From the NCBI GenBank assembly GCA_040386155.1, contig JAZKFZ010000003.1, forward strand, positions 930,001 through 994,000: a stretch of DNA of 64,000 nt, in the 5' to 3' direction. A program made the position numbers and the translations under genes. This document shows, piece after piece, positions 26,012-34,092 of this stretch. This DNA is from M0103 sp040386155. GTDB lineage: Bacteria > Bacteroidota > Bacteroidia > Flavobacteriales_D > Crocinitomicaceae. The notes under the pieces are model-generated. The model had not been told where the DNA came from, ran no database searches, and saw nothing but the letters and a program-made list of their open reading frames with translations. How positions within the stretch are numbered: position 1 is the first letter of the stretch; each line of letters opens with the position of its first letter.

Positions 26012-26752
26012 GTGCTTGAAGTTACTGATTATATCCTATTTATTGGCTTAGCACTTATTGCTGAAATTATTGGAACAATTTCAGGTTTTGGATCGTCCAT
26101 TCTTTTTGTTCCAATTGCATCTCTGTTTTTTGATTTCACAACAGTACTTGGCATTACAGCAGTTTTCCATGTTTTCAGCAATCTCTCCAAAATCTTACTT
26201 TTTCGCAAGGGCATTGATAAAAATATTGCCCTAAAATTAGGTATTCCAGCTGTTATTTTTGTCAGTATTGGCGCCTTTCTCACTAAGTATATTGCTAGCA
26301 AAATCATTGAAACCTGCATGTATTTTATCCTAATGATACTCGCTATTTATCTTGTCATTAACTTCTCAAAAAAACTAAAAAGCACGAACAAAAATCTCTA
26401 TATCGGTGGAATTCTCTCTGGTTTTATAGCCGGAATCGCAGGTACCGGAGGAGCAATTCGTGGACTTACACTTGCTGCTTTTCAATTGCCAAAGGATGTT
26501 TTCATTGCTACCTCTGCCCTCATCGACCTAGGTGTAGATAGTTCACGCGCAGCCATCTATATTTGGAATGGTTATCTTTCCACGCAATACTTGGTGTTGC
26601 TTCCTTTCTTGATCGGAATTAGTATTTTGGGAAGTTTTCTAGGAAAATTGTTGTTAAAACGAACAAATGAAAAGACTTTTCGAATTGTAGTACTTTCAAT
26701 CATTGTTGCTTCAGCTGTTTTTCAATTACTAAAATTCTTCTTTTTCCCTTGA
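26012..26752 (+). CDS. TSUP-family (TauE/SafE) membrane transporter
   Basis: 246 residues from a GTG start; no in-frame ATG precedes the first helix. About eight hydrophobic helices with the two half-repeats of the family, G-F-G-S-S-I-L near residue 26 and G-I-A-G-T-G-G-A-I-R-G-L near residue 140. TSUP proteins export sulfite, sulfoacetate or other organic anions. Second sulfur-type exporter in the window besides the YeiH homologue. Confidence 0.88.
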   Translation: MLEVTDYILFIGLALIAEIIGTISGFGSSILFVPIASLFFDFTTVLGITAVFHVFSNLSKILLFRKGIDKNIALKLGIPAVIFVSIGAFLTKYIASKIIETCMYFILMILAIYLVINFSKKLKSTNKNLYIGGILSGFIAGIAGTGGAIRGLTLAAFQLPKDVFIATSALIDLGVDSSRAAIYIWNGYLSTQYLVLLPFLIGISILGSFLGKLLLKRTNEKTFRIVVLSIIVASAVFQLLKFFFFP

Positions 26753-26839
26753 GCTGAGTCTTTTTAAGATATTATAACATCTCCAGGCTCAGTAAAAGGT
26801 GAAGTGTTTTTATCTTTATCCCGAAAAAAAACAACAAAA

Positions 26840-27505
26840 ATGATTCGAATCTTCGCAATTTCATTCCTTTTTACCGTAGCGATAAGTAACATTTCCTTCT
26901 CTCAAACAAGTAACTACGGCAATTGGATGATCTATTTTGGGAATATGAATCTTCCTAAAAAATTTAACTGGCACCATGAAGTTCAATACAGAAACTACAA
27001 CATTGCAGGCGATCTTGAACAATTGCTATTAAGAACTGGAATTGGTTACAATTTATCAGAAAACAACAACAATGTATTGCTTGGTTATGGATTTATTTAT
27101 TCAGAACCATACTTACTTGGTGGGATCCAAAAAGACTATACGAGTGAGCATAGAATTTACCAGCAATTTATCACCAAGCAAAATTTTGGCCGTGTTGCCA
27201 TTCAACATCGCTACCGCATCGAAGAACGATTTTTAAAAGACAATTTCAAGCTGCGTTTCCGTTATTTCTTGAGCTGCAATGTAGCGCTGAATCATAAATC
27301 ATTCTTAAAAAACACACTCTATTTTGCAGCCTACAACGAAATTTTCATCAACGGAAAAGCGAATTATTTTGATAGAAATCGACTTTATTTAGGACTTGGA
27401 TTTAAATTCTCAGACAAGATCAAAGTTGAAGTAGGATCGCTCAATCAACTCGTTACTGGAGGGTCTAGAAATCAACTAAATTTGATCTGCTTTGTAAATT
27501 TATAA
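26840..27505 (+). CDS. DUF2490 outer-membrane beta-barrel protein
   Basis: 221 residues from ATG 26840 with a signal peptide ending S-F-S-Q. W-x-x-Y-F-G-N near residue 30, H-E-V-Q-Y-R-N, G-Y-G-F, H-R-Y-R-I-E-E-R-F and a closing N-L-I-C-F-V-N-L are typical of DUF2490, a small barrel family of unknown role. The upstream frame to 26804 is not signal-like and not used. Confidence 0.85.
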   Translation: MIRIFAISFLFTVAISNISFSQTSNYGNWMIYFGNMNLPKKFNWHHEVQYRNYNIAGDLEQLLLRTGIGYNLSENNNNVLLGYGFIYSEPYLLGGIQKDYTSEHRIYQQFITKQNFGRVAIQHRYRIEERFLKDNFKLRFRYFLSCNVALNHKSFLKNTLYFAAYNEIFINGKANYFDRNRLYLGLGFKFSDKIKVEVGSLNQLVTGGSRNQLNLICFVNL

Positions 27506-27568
27506 ACACAAAGCAACCAAATCAAAAAAACAAAAGTCTAATCAACAACAAACTAACGATCTACTATT

Positions 27569-29203
27569 ATGAAAGCACTTTTTGGAATTCTACTTTTTAG
27601 CACTGTACTTTTTAGCTCTACAGCAAGAGCCCAAGGCATTGAATACGGAATTGTAACAGATTACCCTACTCTTATTGCCAACATTTTTGGGATTCAATGT
27701 GAAGGTGTTACTAACGTTCAAGTAATTTCTAGTCCACAATCAATTGGCCGTTTTGAAAATGGTCAAGATCTAGGTTTAACTAGTGGTCTAACAATGTCCA
27801 CTGGTATTTTATATGGCTCCAATCAACCTAGCGGTACTTTTTTCTCGTATACAATGGGGACACCTTTTGACAATGATATTGCTAATTTTGGATCTATGGC
27901 GGGACAAAATCCAGTCAATTATGATGCTTGTTCTATTCAATTTGATTTTGATCCAATTGTGTCCGACACCATTACTTTTAGTTATGTTTTTGCTTCAGAA
28001 GAATACCCAGAGTACTCCATGTCAAACTTCACAGACCGCTTTCTATTTCTAGTGAGCACGAATGGAGGACCAGCATCCAACATTGCATTTATTCCTGGTA
28101 CTACGACACCTGTGGAAATCAATTCCATCAATCAATATGTCAATACACAATACTACATTGACAATACAACAAGTGGCTTACCAACCATGGCAAACTTTGT
28201 ATATGATGGCTACACTACCCCATTAACAGCTAAATTCTGGGCACATCAAGATTCAACGTACCACATCAAATTAGTATTAGCTGATGTTGCAGATGCGCTA
28301 TTTGATTCTGCTATTTTCTTAGATGAGCAAGAGGCCTACAATAATATTGCTGGAACAGTGAATGTGAACAATGCCCCTGCAACAGGAACGTTAGAAATTT
28401 TTAATTTCATTCAAGACACTACACTTGCAATTCCAGTGGAGACAGTCAATATTACAAATGGTGACTACGATGTAGACAGCTTAGGTTCGGGTATGTACCA
28501 TGTGCGTTTTACACCCGACCCAGTGATCTATCCAAACACACCGCCAGTTTATTTTACTACAGGAAGCGACTGGACATCTGCTACTGCAATTGGACTTCCA
28601 TGTTTTCTATCAAACGCTGGAGTTTTCTCTGATTCATTAGCAGTTTTAAACGGAAATAGCACGATTGCTGGATTCATCAGTATTGATACTTCGTATTTAA
28701 AAGTTGTTTATGAAGCCATGGACCATGCTTTAATTTTCTTACATGATTCATTAACAAATGAACTTATTGACTTCACGTATTCTGATGTAAATGGAATGTA
28801 CCAATTCAATAACTTGCCTGCAGGAGATTATTATGTTCGTTTAGATGTTCCTTACATTCCACAATTAGACAATCATACCTTAACAGTGGGTACCAATGAA
28901 GTACTTTCTGGCGCTGATTTTCAAATTATGTTAGACGGAATTCACCCTGTTAGCAACCTAGTGTTGAGCACGAATGAAATGACTGATTTTGTAGTGGATG
29001 TATATCCAAATCCAGCTACAGATGCCTTCTACATTGAAAGCAACGGAAATTCCTACTCGTATGAGTTGCTAACTATTAATGGAGCATCGCTAGAACAAGG
29101 ATCTGCAGTCGGTACAAAGAAAATTGATATTAGTACCTTGTCAAGCGGCATTTATTTGCTTAAAGTAAGCAATGGCAATTGCTACCGCATTGTAAAAAAA
29201 TAA
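27569..29203 (+). CDS. Choice-of-anchor L protein with T9SS sorting domain
   Basis: 544 residues. Signal peptide to A-R-A-Q (about 22). The choice-of-anchor L region spans about 35-250: S-I-G-R-F-E-N-G, L-T-M-S-T-G, then F-V-F-A-S-E-E-Y-P-E-Y. One or two carboxypeptidase-regulatory-like beta modules follow (Y-Q-F-N-N-L-P-A-G-D-Y-Y near 415), and a type A T9SS C-terminal domain starts V-Y-P-N-P-A-T-D-A-F-Y. Predicted to be exported by type IX secretion and attached to the surface or released. Confidence 0.92.
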   Translation: MKALFGILLFSTVLFSSTARAQGIEYGIVTDYPTLIANIFGIQCEGVTNVQVISSPQSIGRFENGQDLGLTSGLTMSTGILYGSNQPSGTFFSYTMGTPFDNDIANFGSMAGQNPVNYDACSIQFDFDPIVSDTITFSYVFASEEYPEYSMSNFTDRFLFLVSTNGGPASNIAFIPGTTTPVEINSINQYVNTQYYIDNTTSGLPTMANFVYDGYTTPLTAKFWAHQDSTYHIKLVLADVADALFDSAIFLDEQEAYNNIAGTVNVNNAPATGTLEIFNFIQDTTLAIPVETVNITNGDYDVDSLGSGMYHVRFTPDPVIYPNTPPVYFTTGSDWTSATAIGLPCFLSNAGVFSDSLAVLNGNSTIAGFISIDTSYLKVVYEAMDHALIFLHDSLTNELIDFTYSDVNGMYQFNNLPAGDYYVRLDVPYIPQLDNHTLTVGTNEVLSGADFQIMLDGIHPVSNLVLSTNEMTDFVVDVYPNPATDAFYIESNGNSYSYELLTINGASLEQGSAVGTKKIDISTLSSGIYLLKVSNGNCYRIVKK

Positions 29204-29262
29204 AAGTTGTGGTGTGAGGACGAAATGTTGTAGTCCTCTACTGTGAAAAATAAATGTAATCA

Positions 29263-29353
29263 GTAGGGGCGAAATATAAATATAATGAGTAGGGGCGAAA
29301 TATAAATATAATGAGTAGGGGCGAAAAATATTTCGCCCCTACTCATTATATTT
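29263..29353. repeat. 26-bp tandem repeat ending in a perfect 23-bp inverted repeat
   Basis: The unit gtaggggcgaaatataaata(taatga) starts at 29263, 29289 and 29315. The third copy pairs with a reverse complement: arms 29304-29326 and 29331-29353 with a 4-nt loop. The word taggggcgaaa belongs to a dispersed palindromic repeat common in many bacteria. It occupies the gap before the Crp/Fnr gene. Confidence 0.85.
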
Positions 29354-29354
29354 G
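29347..29354 (+). promoter_or_regulatory. -7-like box (TATATTTG) at the edge of the repeat
   Basis: Exact TAnnTTTG formed by the last seven bases of the inverted repeat plus the next G, 20 nt upstream of the Crp/Fnr ATG. Confidence 0.35.
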
Positions 29355-29374
29355 GGTTAAAAATTACCCGCCAA

Positions 29375-29968
29375 ATGAACGCAATTACTTTTTCCGAATA
29401 TCTTACTTCTAATACAAACCTCAGCCCTGAAATTATTCTGGAAGTAGAAAATCACTGCGCTAAAAAAATCTACAAAAAAGGTGAATTTCTAAATCAAGCT
29501 GGAGAAGTTTCTCGCTATTCGTTCTTTGTTGAGAAAGGTTTGGCTAAACAATACGGAATTGATTCCAATGGCAAGGAACACATTGTGGCATTCGCTCCAG
29601 AAAGTTGGTTTGTTTCTGATCGAGACAGTCTCTACTGCAAACTTCCATCTGTATACTATATTCAAGCATTAGAGGATACGACCGTCTATCTAATTGATGA
29701 AGTATTTATGCAAAAATTGTCTGAAACAGATTCAAGTTTTGCGGAATTCAACACGAAATTGCTCCACAACAACATTCGACATCTTACCAACCGTATTTAT
29801 ATGCTTTTAAGTGCAACTGCTGAGGAGCGCTATCAATATTTTATTAAAACCTATCCTGATATTACTTTACGAGTTCCTCAAACCTTAATCGCATCTTACT
29901 TAGGGATTACACCTGAAAGTTTAAGTCGCGTTAGAAAGGAATTAGCACGAAAGAATTTCAATCGTTGA
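29375..29968 (+). CDS. Crp/Fnr-family transcriptional regulator
   Basis: 197 residues. Cyclic-nucleotide-binding fold at about 10-125 and a winged helix at the end with recognition helix T-P-E-S-L-S-R-V-R-K-E-L. The phosphate-binding cassette lacks the G-E and R-x-A of true cAMP sites (it reads A-P-E-S-W-F-V-S-D-R-D-S-L), so classic cAMP binding is doubtful. No Cys cluster for Fe-S. The pirin gene follows, a pairing seen in other genomes. It could bind one of the 5-N4-5 dyads reported here. Confidence 0.9.
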   Translation: MNAITFSEYLTSNTNLSPEIILEVENHCAKKIYKKGEFLNQAGEVSRYSFFVEKGLAKQYGIDSNGKEHIVAFAPESWFVSDRDSLYCKLPSVYYIQALEDTTVYLIDEVFMQKLSETDSSFAEFNTKLLHNNIRHLTNRIYMLLSATAEERYQYFIKTYPDITLRVPQTLIASYLGITPESLSRVRKELARKNFNR

Positions 29969-30009
29969 TTTCTTACCCTATATCAATTTTTCAAGAGCAA
30001 CAATCGCTG

Positions 30010-30017
30010 TAACTTTG
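30010..30017 (+). promoter_or_regulatory. -7 box (TAACTTTG) of the second pirin gene
   Basis: Exact TAnnTTTG, 18 nt upstream of the ATG at 30036. Confidence 0.5.
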
Positions 30018-30035
30018 TATCAACAAAAAAATTCA

Positions 30036-30917
30036 ATGATTATGACAACAAAAAATATCGAAAGAGTAATTCAACCAGCAGGTACACATTTTGTCGGCGA
30101 CGGATTTAAAGTGCATAACATGATTCCTGGAAGTCAGGGTCTAAGTATGCAGCGTATGAGTCCATTTATTATGATGGATTACAATGCACCACACTATTTT
30201 TCAGCCACAGAAACGCCTCGTGGAGTTGGTGTTCATCCGCACCGAGGATTTGAAACAGTAACAATTGCATACAAAGGCAAAGTAGAGCACCATGATAGCA
30301 GTGGTGGCGGAGGAGTAATTCAGGAAGGCGATGTTCAATGGATGACGGCCGCTTCTGGTGTATTGCACAAAGAATTTCATGAAAGAGAATGGAGCAAACA
30401 AGGTGGAATTTTTCAAATGGTGCAGTTGTGGGTGAATTTACCAGCAAAAGATAAAATGTCGCGCCCAAAATACCAAGCAATTGCCAACAACACCATGGGA
30501 AGATTTCCTCTGGCAAATAATGGCGGTGAAGTGGTGGTGGTTGCTGGAGAATACAATGGAGTTCAAGGTCCCGCAGATACCTTTACACCTGTACATTTAT
30601 ACAATGTGGACTTAAATGCAAACGGAAGTGCACAATTTTCCCTGCCTGCAAAATTCAATACCGCCTTGCTAGTTTTGGAAGGCGCTGTGAAGGTAAACGG
30701 AACGGCTGTGCCTACCAATAATTTTGTTCTTTTTGAAAACAAAGGGGAACAATTTGAAGTGGTAGCTGAAAATAAAGCGAAGTTATTGATCTTAAGTGGT
30801 GATCCCATCAATGAGCCAATTGCAGCACATGGACCTTTTGTGATGAATACTCAAAAAGAAATAATGCAAGCCTTCGAAGATTTTAACCAAGGAAAGTTTG
30901 GCTATTTAGAAGACTAA
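30036..30917 (+). CDS. Pirin family protein (second copy)
   Basis: 293 residues from ATG 30036 (ATG 30042 is an equally good start). Bicupin with metal ligands in H-P-H-R-G-F-E-T near 67, V-E-H-H-D-S and G-V-L-H-K-E. Substantially different from the pirin at 19304, so not a recent duplicate. A strong terminator follows. Role is likely oxidative or quercetinase-type chemistry under the adjacent Crp/Fnr regulator; inferred from neighbourhood only. Confidence 0.92.
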   Translation: MIMTTKNIERVIQPAGTHFVGDGFKVHNMIPGSQGLSMQRMSPFIMMDYNAPHYFSATETPRGVGVHPHRGFETVTIAYKGKVEHHDSSGGGGVIQEGDVQWMTAASGVLHKEFHEREWSKQGGIFQMVQLWVNLPAKDKMSRPKYQAIANNTMGRFPLANNGGEVVVVAGEYNGVQGPADTFTPVHLYNVDLNANGSAQFSLPAKFNTALLVLEGAVKVNGTAVPTNNFVLFENKGEQFEVVAENKAKLLILSGDPINEPIAAHGPFVMNTQKEIMQAFEDFNQGKFGYLED

Positions 30918-30937
30918 AAAGGAAAGCAAAATATAAG

Positions 30938-30970
30938 AAAGCTGCGGAGAGAAATCTTCGCAGCTTTTTT
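30938..30970 (+). terminator. Intrinsic terminator after pirin
   Basis: 13-bp stem (aaagctgcg...cgcagcttt, one G-T pair) with a GAAA tetraloop and a T-run. Confidence 0.9.
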
Positions 30971-31003
30971 ATTGAATTAATTTTATTTAAAAGGGATGAA
31001 AAT

Positions 31004-31033
31004 ACAACTAATGGTTGTCAAAAAACAACTAAT
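31004..31033 (+). promoter_or_regulatory. Direct repeats ACAACTAAT, candidate operator of the XRE gene
   Basis: The 9-mer occurs at 31004-31012 and 31025-31033, 21 bp (two helical turns) apart, with an inverted half (GGTTGT) between them, 40 bp before the -7 box. Confidence 0.35.
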
Positions 31034-31072
31034 TTTAAATTATTATTTGCACTTTTTAGCAGTGAGCCGATT

Positions 31073-31080
31073 TACCTTTG
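31073..31080 (+). promoter_or_regulatory. -7 box (TACCTTTG) of the XRE-pentapeptide gene
   Basis: Exact TAnnTTTG; a TTTG at 31046-31049 could serve as the -33 element. ATG follows 22 nt downstream. Confidence 0.55.
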
Positions 31081-31102
31081 TCAAAAAAATAATTTGAAAA
31101 CA

Positions 31103-31978
31103 ATGTTAAATGCACTTCAAATTGGTCAGCGAATTTCCGAGGCCAGAAAAGAAAACAAATTATCGCAAGCACAACTTGCTGATAAAATTTCGATTAGCCC
31201 ACAGGCAGTTGGTAAATGGGAACGTGGCGAATCTTTACCTGACATAATTATGCTCAACAGAATTGCACAATTGCTAAATGTCAGTCTCAACTACTTTTCC
31301 GCGCTTGAGGAAAAATCCAATACTATTCTACATAGGGAGAAACATAACGAAATCCCAATAACTAAAGAAAATTGGAATTTATCATCTGGGAATTGGGTAA
31401 ATGCCGATTTTTCAGGAATCAAGAATTTACAAAGTAAGTTTCAAGCCTCCAACATCAAAAATTGTAAGTTTATTGGCGCTCATTTTGATGAAATTCACTT
31501 CCGCAATAACAATATAGCATTAAGCAATTTTAATGAAGCGAGCATTACTGCAGCAGAATTTTCATCAACAAATATAGCAGGCTCATCTTTCGAATCAGCA
31601 AATATCAATGGTGCTAAATTTTCGAACTCTTTCATCAAAAACTGTCAATTCGACAAAGCCGACTTACGTAATGTTCAAATTGTTTCATGTGGTTTCGAAG
31701 ACAATCCCATAAAGGGAGCAAAACTACAGGGTATTGTAGGTAAAAAAAGTTATTTCAGATCTCTCGATTGGACAAGCGATTTAGAGGACGCTGTTTTTGA
31801 AGCATGCACTTTTCATAAGGTATGCTTTAACGATGTGGTGATAAAAAATTCATTTTTCAGAGACTGTTCATTTAAAAAAGTTGAGTTTGCAAATTGCTCT
31901 GCTGATCGCTTAAGTCTAGAATTTTTACGCCTATGTGGTGTTGATATTTCTCTAATCCACTTAGTTGAAAATTTCTGA
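31103..31978 (+). CDS. XRE helix-turn-helix protein fused to pentapeptide repeats
   Basis: 291 residues from ATG 31103. Residues about 7-62 form an XRE HTH (R-I-S-E-A-R-K, L-S-Q-A-Q-L-A, S-P-Q-A-V-G-K-W-E-R-G). After a linker, residues about 90-285 are pentapeptide repeats of the A(N/D)LxX type (N-A-D-F-S-G, G-A-H-F-D-E, S-N-F-N-E-A, G-A-K-F-S-N, K-A-D-L-R-N). Such repeats fold as a right-handed quadrilateral beta-helix that can mimic DNA, as in Qnr and MfpA. Likely a regulator, possibly of topoisomerase or stress functions; no target is visible nearby. Confidence 0.88.
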   Translation: MLNALQIGQRISEARKENKLSQAQLADKISISPQAVGKWERGESLPDIIMLNRIAQLLNVSLNYFSALEEKSNTILHREKHNEIPITKENWNLSSGNWVNADFSGIKNLQSKFQASNIKNCKFIGAHFDEIHFRNNNIALSNFNEASITAAEFSSTNIAGSSFESANINGAKFSNSFIKNCQFDKADLRNVQIVSCGFEDNPIKGAKLQGIVGKKSYFRSLDWTSDLEDAVFEACTFHKVCFNDVVIKNSFFRDCSFKKVEFANCSADRLSLEFLRLCGVDISLIHLVENF

Positions 31979-32089
31979 TTTAGACAAGCAAATCAACTTT
32001 TTTCACGAATGTGACCAGCTGTTTCATATTCTTAATTCTCAACAGTCTAAGTATCTTTTATGATTGACCATGGTGTAAAATTAGGTTTC

Positions 32090-32133
32090 ATGACAAAAGT
32101 CATAGTTTCCTTCAAATCATACCTTTACTTTTG
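32090..32133 (+). promoter_or_regulatory. Crp/Fnr-type dyad plus -7 box driving the methyltransferase operon
   Basis: Perfect dyad ATGAC-N4-GTCAT at 32090-32103 and TACTTTTG at 32126-32133. Spacing is identical to the sites at 14219 and 55830. Confidence 0.6.
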
Positions 32134-32150
32134 TAGAAAGTAATAGCAAT

Positions 32151-32921
32151 ATGAGCCGTATCCATTTATTTGAATTTGAAGATCAACAATGGTTTCCCAC
32201 ATTTTTACGTAATTATTTAACTGATTTCTTGCAGTTTTTGTCAAACAAAACGAAATTGTTTCAACCTGCAGTTCCCTTGATTAAGGAAGCACTTATAAAA
32301 TCAAACAGTAAGCAAATTATCGACTTGGGTTCAGGTGGTGGTGGTGGGCTTCTATCGGTTCATGCTGAACTTTTAAAGGAAGATGCTGAAATTCAACTAA
32401 AATTGAGCGATTATTATCCAAACATTGCTGCATTTGAACATATAAAGGCAAAAAATAAAAACATTGATTTTGTGCCGATCTCTGTTGATGCCCGAAATGT
32501 TCCAATTGAATTACAAGGTTTGAGAACCCAGTTTTTATCACTACACCACTTCAAACCGGAAGATGCTCGCAAAATTCTTCAAAATGCAGTTGATTCAAAT
32601 AACTCAATTGCCATTTTTGAAGCACAAGAACGTTCAGTTCCTAGTATTTTAGCAATGATCTTTTCTCCTATCAGTGTTCTATTGACAACGCCATTTATTC
32701 GTCCATTTAAATTTGGAAGAATCATTTTCACCTATTTAATTCCAATCGTGCCAATTGCAGTCATGTGGGACGGAATTGTGTCTTCCCTGCGCACTTATTC
32801 AGTGCAAGAAATGAATGAACTCGTGAATTCACTAAAAAATACTGACCACTATGAATGGAAAATTGGCAAAGTAAAATCAGGGCCTGGAAAAGTATTGTAC
32901 TTAATTGGAACGAAAAAATAA
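32151..32921 (+). CDS. SAM-dependent methyltransferase-like protein with a hydrophobic insert
   Basis: 256 residues. Class I Rossmann motif I I-D-L-G-S-G-G-G-G-G near 57-66, acidic motif II K-L-S-D-Y-Y, and a motif IV region L-S-L-H-H-F. Residues about 163-200 are strongly hydrophobic (A-M-I-F-S-P-I-S-V-L-L ... Y-L-I-P-I-V-P-I), suggesting membrane association. Substrate unknown; a lipid or hydrophobic acceptor is plausible. Four bases before the next methyltransferase, both under the dyad promoter. Confidence 0.8.
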   Translation: MSRIHLFEFEDQQWFPTFLRNYLTDFLQFLSNKTKLFQPAVPLIKEALIKSNSKQIIDLGSGGGGGLLSVHAELLKEDAEIQLKLSDYYPNIAAFEHIKAKNKNIDFVPISVDARNVPIELQGLRTQFLSLHHFKPEDARKILQNAVDSNNSIAIFEAQERSVPSILAMIFSPISVLLTTPFIRPFKFGRIIFTYLIPIVPIAVMWDGIVSSLRTYSVQEMNELVNSLKNTDHYEWKIGKVKSGPGKVLYLIGTKK

Positions 32922-32925
32922 GCCC

Positions 32926-33552
32926 ATGAAAAACGAAAAAGACGCCAATTATAGTGCAACAAAGGATGGAACAGCATTAGACCAACACTTTTGGAATACA
33001 CAATGGGAAGCTAAAACAACTGGCTGGGACATTGGTTATGCTGCTCCGGCTATAGAGGAATATGTAAAAACGATTGAAGAAAAAGCGATAGTCATTCTAA
33101 TTCCAGGTTGCGGAAATGCCTATGAAGCTGAATTGTTCGTGAAATTGGGCTTTCAAAATATCACCTTGATCGATATTGCGCCAAAAGCAGTTGAAATTTT
33201 ACAAGAAAAATTCAACACAACTCCACAGGTAAACGTGCTCTGCGCTGACTTTTTTCAACATGAAGGTCAATACGATTTAATCATTGAACAAACCTTTTTT
33301 TGTGCGCTACCTACCAGTGAACGATCGAACTACGCAAAAAAAATGTCGGAGTTATTGACGCCACAAGGAAAACTAGCAGGACTCTTATTCAATCGAACCT
33401 TCGAGAAACAAGGGCCTCCATTTGGTGGAAGTGCCAGTGAATATCGTCCACTTTTTGAACCTTTCTTCACCATCGATAAAATGGCAATTACCGACAAAAG
33501 CATTCCCCAACGCAAAGGCACTGAACTTTTCATAGAATTTACAAAAAAATAG
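32926..33552 (+). CDS. TPMT-family SAM methyltransferase
   Basis: 208 residues from ATG 32926. N-terminal W-N-T-Q-W-E-A-K-T-T-G-W-D-I-G-Y, motif I L-I-P-G-C-G-N-A-Y-E-A, then L-I-D-I-A-P-K-A-V and E-Q-T-F-F-C-A-L are diagnostic of the thiopurine methyltransferase group. Bacterial members methylate thiols, thiocyanate, halides, Se or Te compounds. DUF983 follows by 20 bp. Confidence 0.9.
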   Translation: MKNEKDANYSATKDGTALDQHFWNTQWEAKTTGWDIGYAAPAIEEYVKTIEEKAIVILIPGCGNAYEAELFVKLGFQNITLIDIAPKAVEILQEKFNTTPQVNVLCADFFQHEGQYDLIIEQTFFCALPTSERSNYAKKMSELLTPQGKLAGLLFNRTFEKQGPPFGGSASEYRPLFEPFFTIDKMAITDKSIPQRKGTELFIEFTKK

Positions 33553-33572
33553 ACGCAATCTCTTCAAATAGC

Positions 33573-33959
33573 ATGGTAGTTACAGACACACTTTATTCCG
33601 TTTTCACCAACAAATGTACTCGTTGTCACGAAGGTGAAATTTTTACAGAGAAAAATCCATATCAGCTTCGAAAAATGTTTAGTATGCACCAACATTGTGA
33701 ACATTGCAATTTGAAATACGAGAGAGAACCTAGTTTTTTTACTGGCGCCATGTACGTGTCGTATGGACTAACATCAGGCTGGTTTATTATTTGTTTTGTG
33801 CTGCAAACCTATTTACTTCAATGGAACATCTATCTTTTCTTAGGTGTATTTCTAACATTTATTATTGCCATCGCACCACTAAATCTTCGCTGGTCGCGTA
33901 TATTTTGGCTCAGCTTCTTCTTCCCTTTCGACAAAACACTCCAAGTAGCTAAAAAATAG
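33573..33959 (+). CDS. DUF983 protein (zinc-ribbon plus two membrane helices)
   Basis: 128 residues. Two C-x2-C pairs, C-T-R-C at about 14-17 and C-E-H-C at about 42-45, form a probable zinc ribbon. Two hydrophobic helices cover about 65-108. This is the DUF983 layout; function unknown. It is probably the third gene of the methyltransferase operon. Confidence 0.88.
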   Translation: MVVTDTLYSVFTNKCTRCHEGEIFTEKNPYQLRKMFSMHQHCEHCNLKYEREPSFFTGAMYVSYGLTSGWFIICFVLQTYLLQWNIYLFLGVFLTFIIAIAPLNLRWSRIFWLSFFFPFDKTLQVAKK

Positions 33960-34073
33960 CGTTTTATTTTAAATTCAAAACATCGAGTAGCATTATAGGA
34001 AATTAAAATAGGAGGGAAAACAGCTAGAAGAAAATCAACCGCTATGAATTGATTTTTTAATGAATTGATTTTG

Positions 34074-34081
34074 TATCTTTG
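34074..34081 (+). promoter_or_regulatory. -7 box (TATCTTTG) of the sugar dehydrogenase
   Basis: Exact TAnnTTTG, 11 nt before the ATG. Upstream a 13-mer (atgaattgatttt) is repeated at 34044 and 34060. Confidence 0.5.
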
Positions 34082-34092
34082 AAAACAATCAA

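Noticed and set aside
29263..29353. CRISPR-like array
   Set aside because: Three copies with 26-bp period and no spacers between them, ending in a reverse-complement copy; a tandem/palindromic repeat, not CRISPR, and no cas genes nearby.
33330..33567. Minus-strand frames of 60-67 codons overlapping the TPMT-type gene
   Set aside because: Shadows of the methyltransferase frame.
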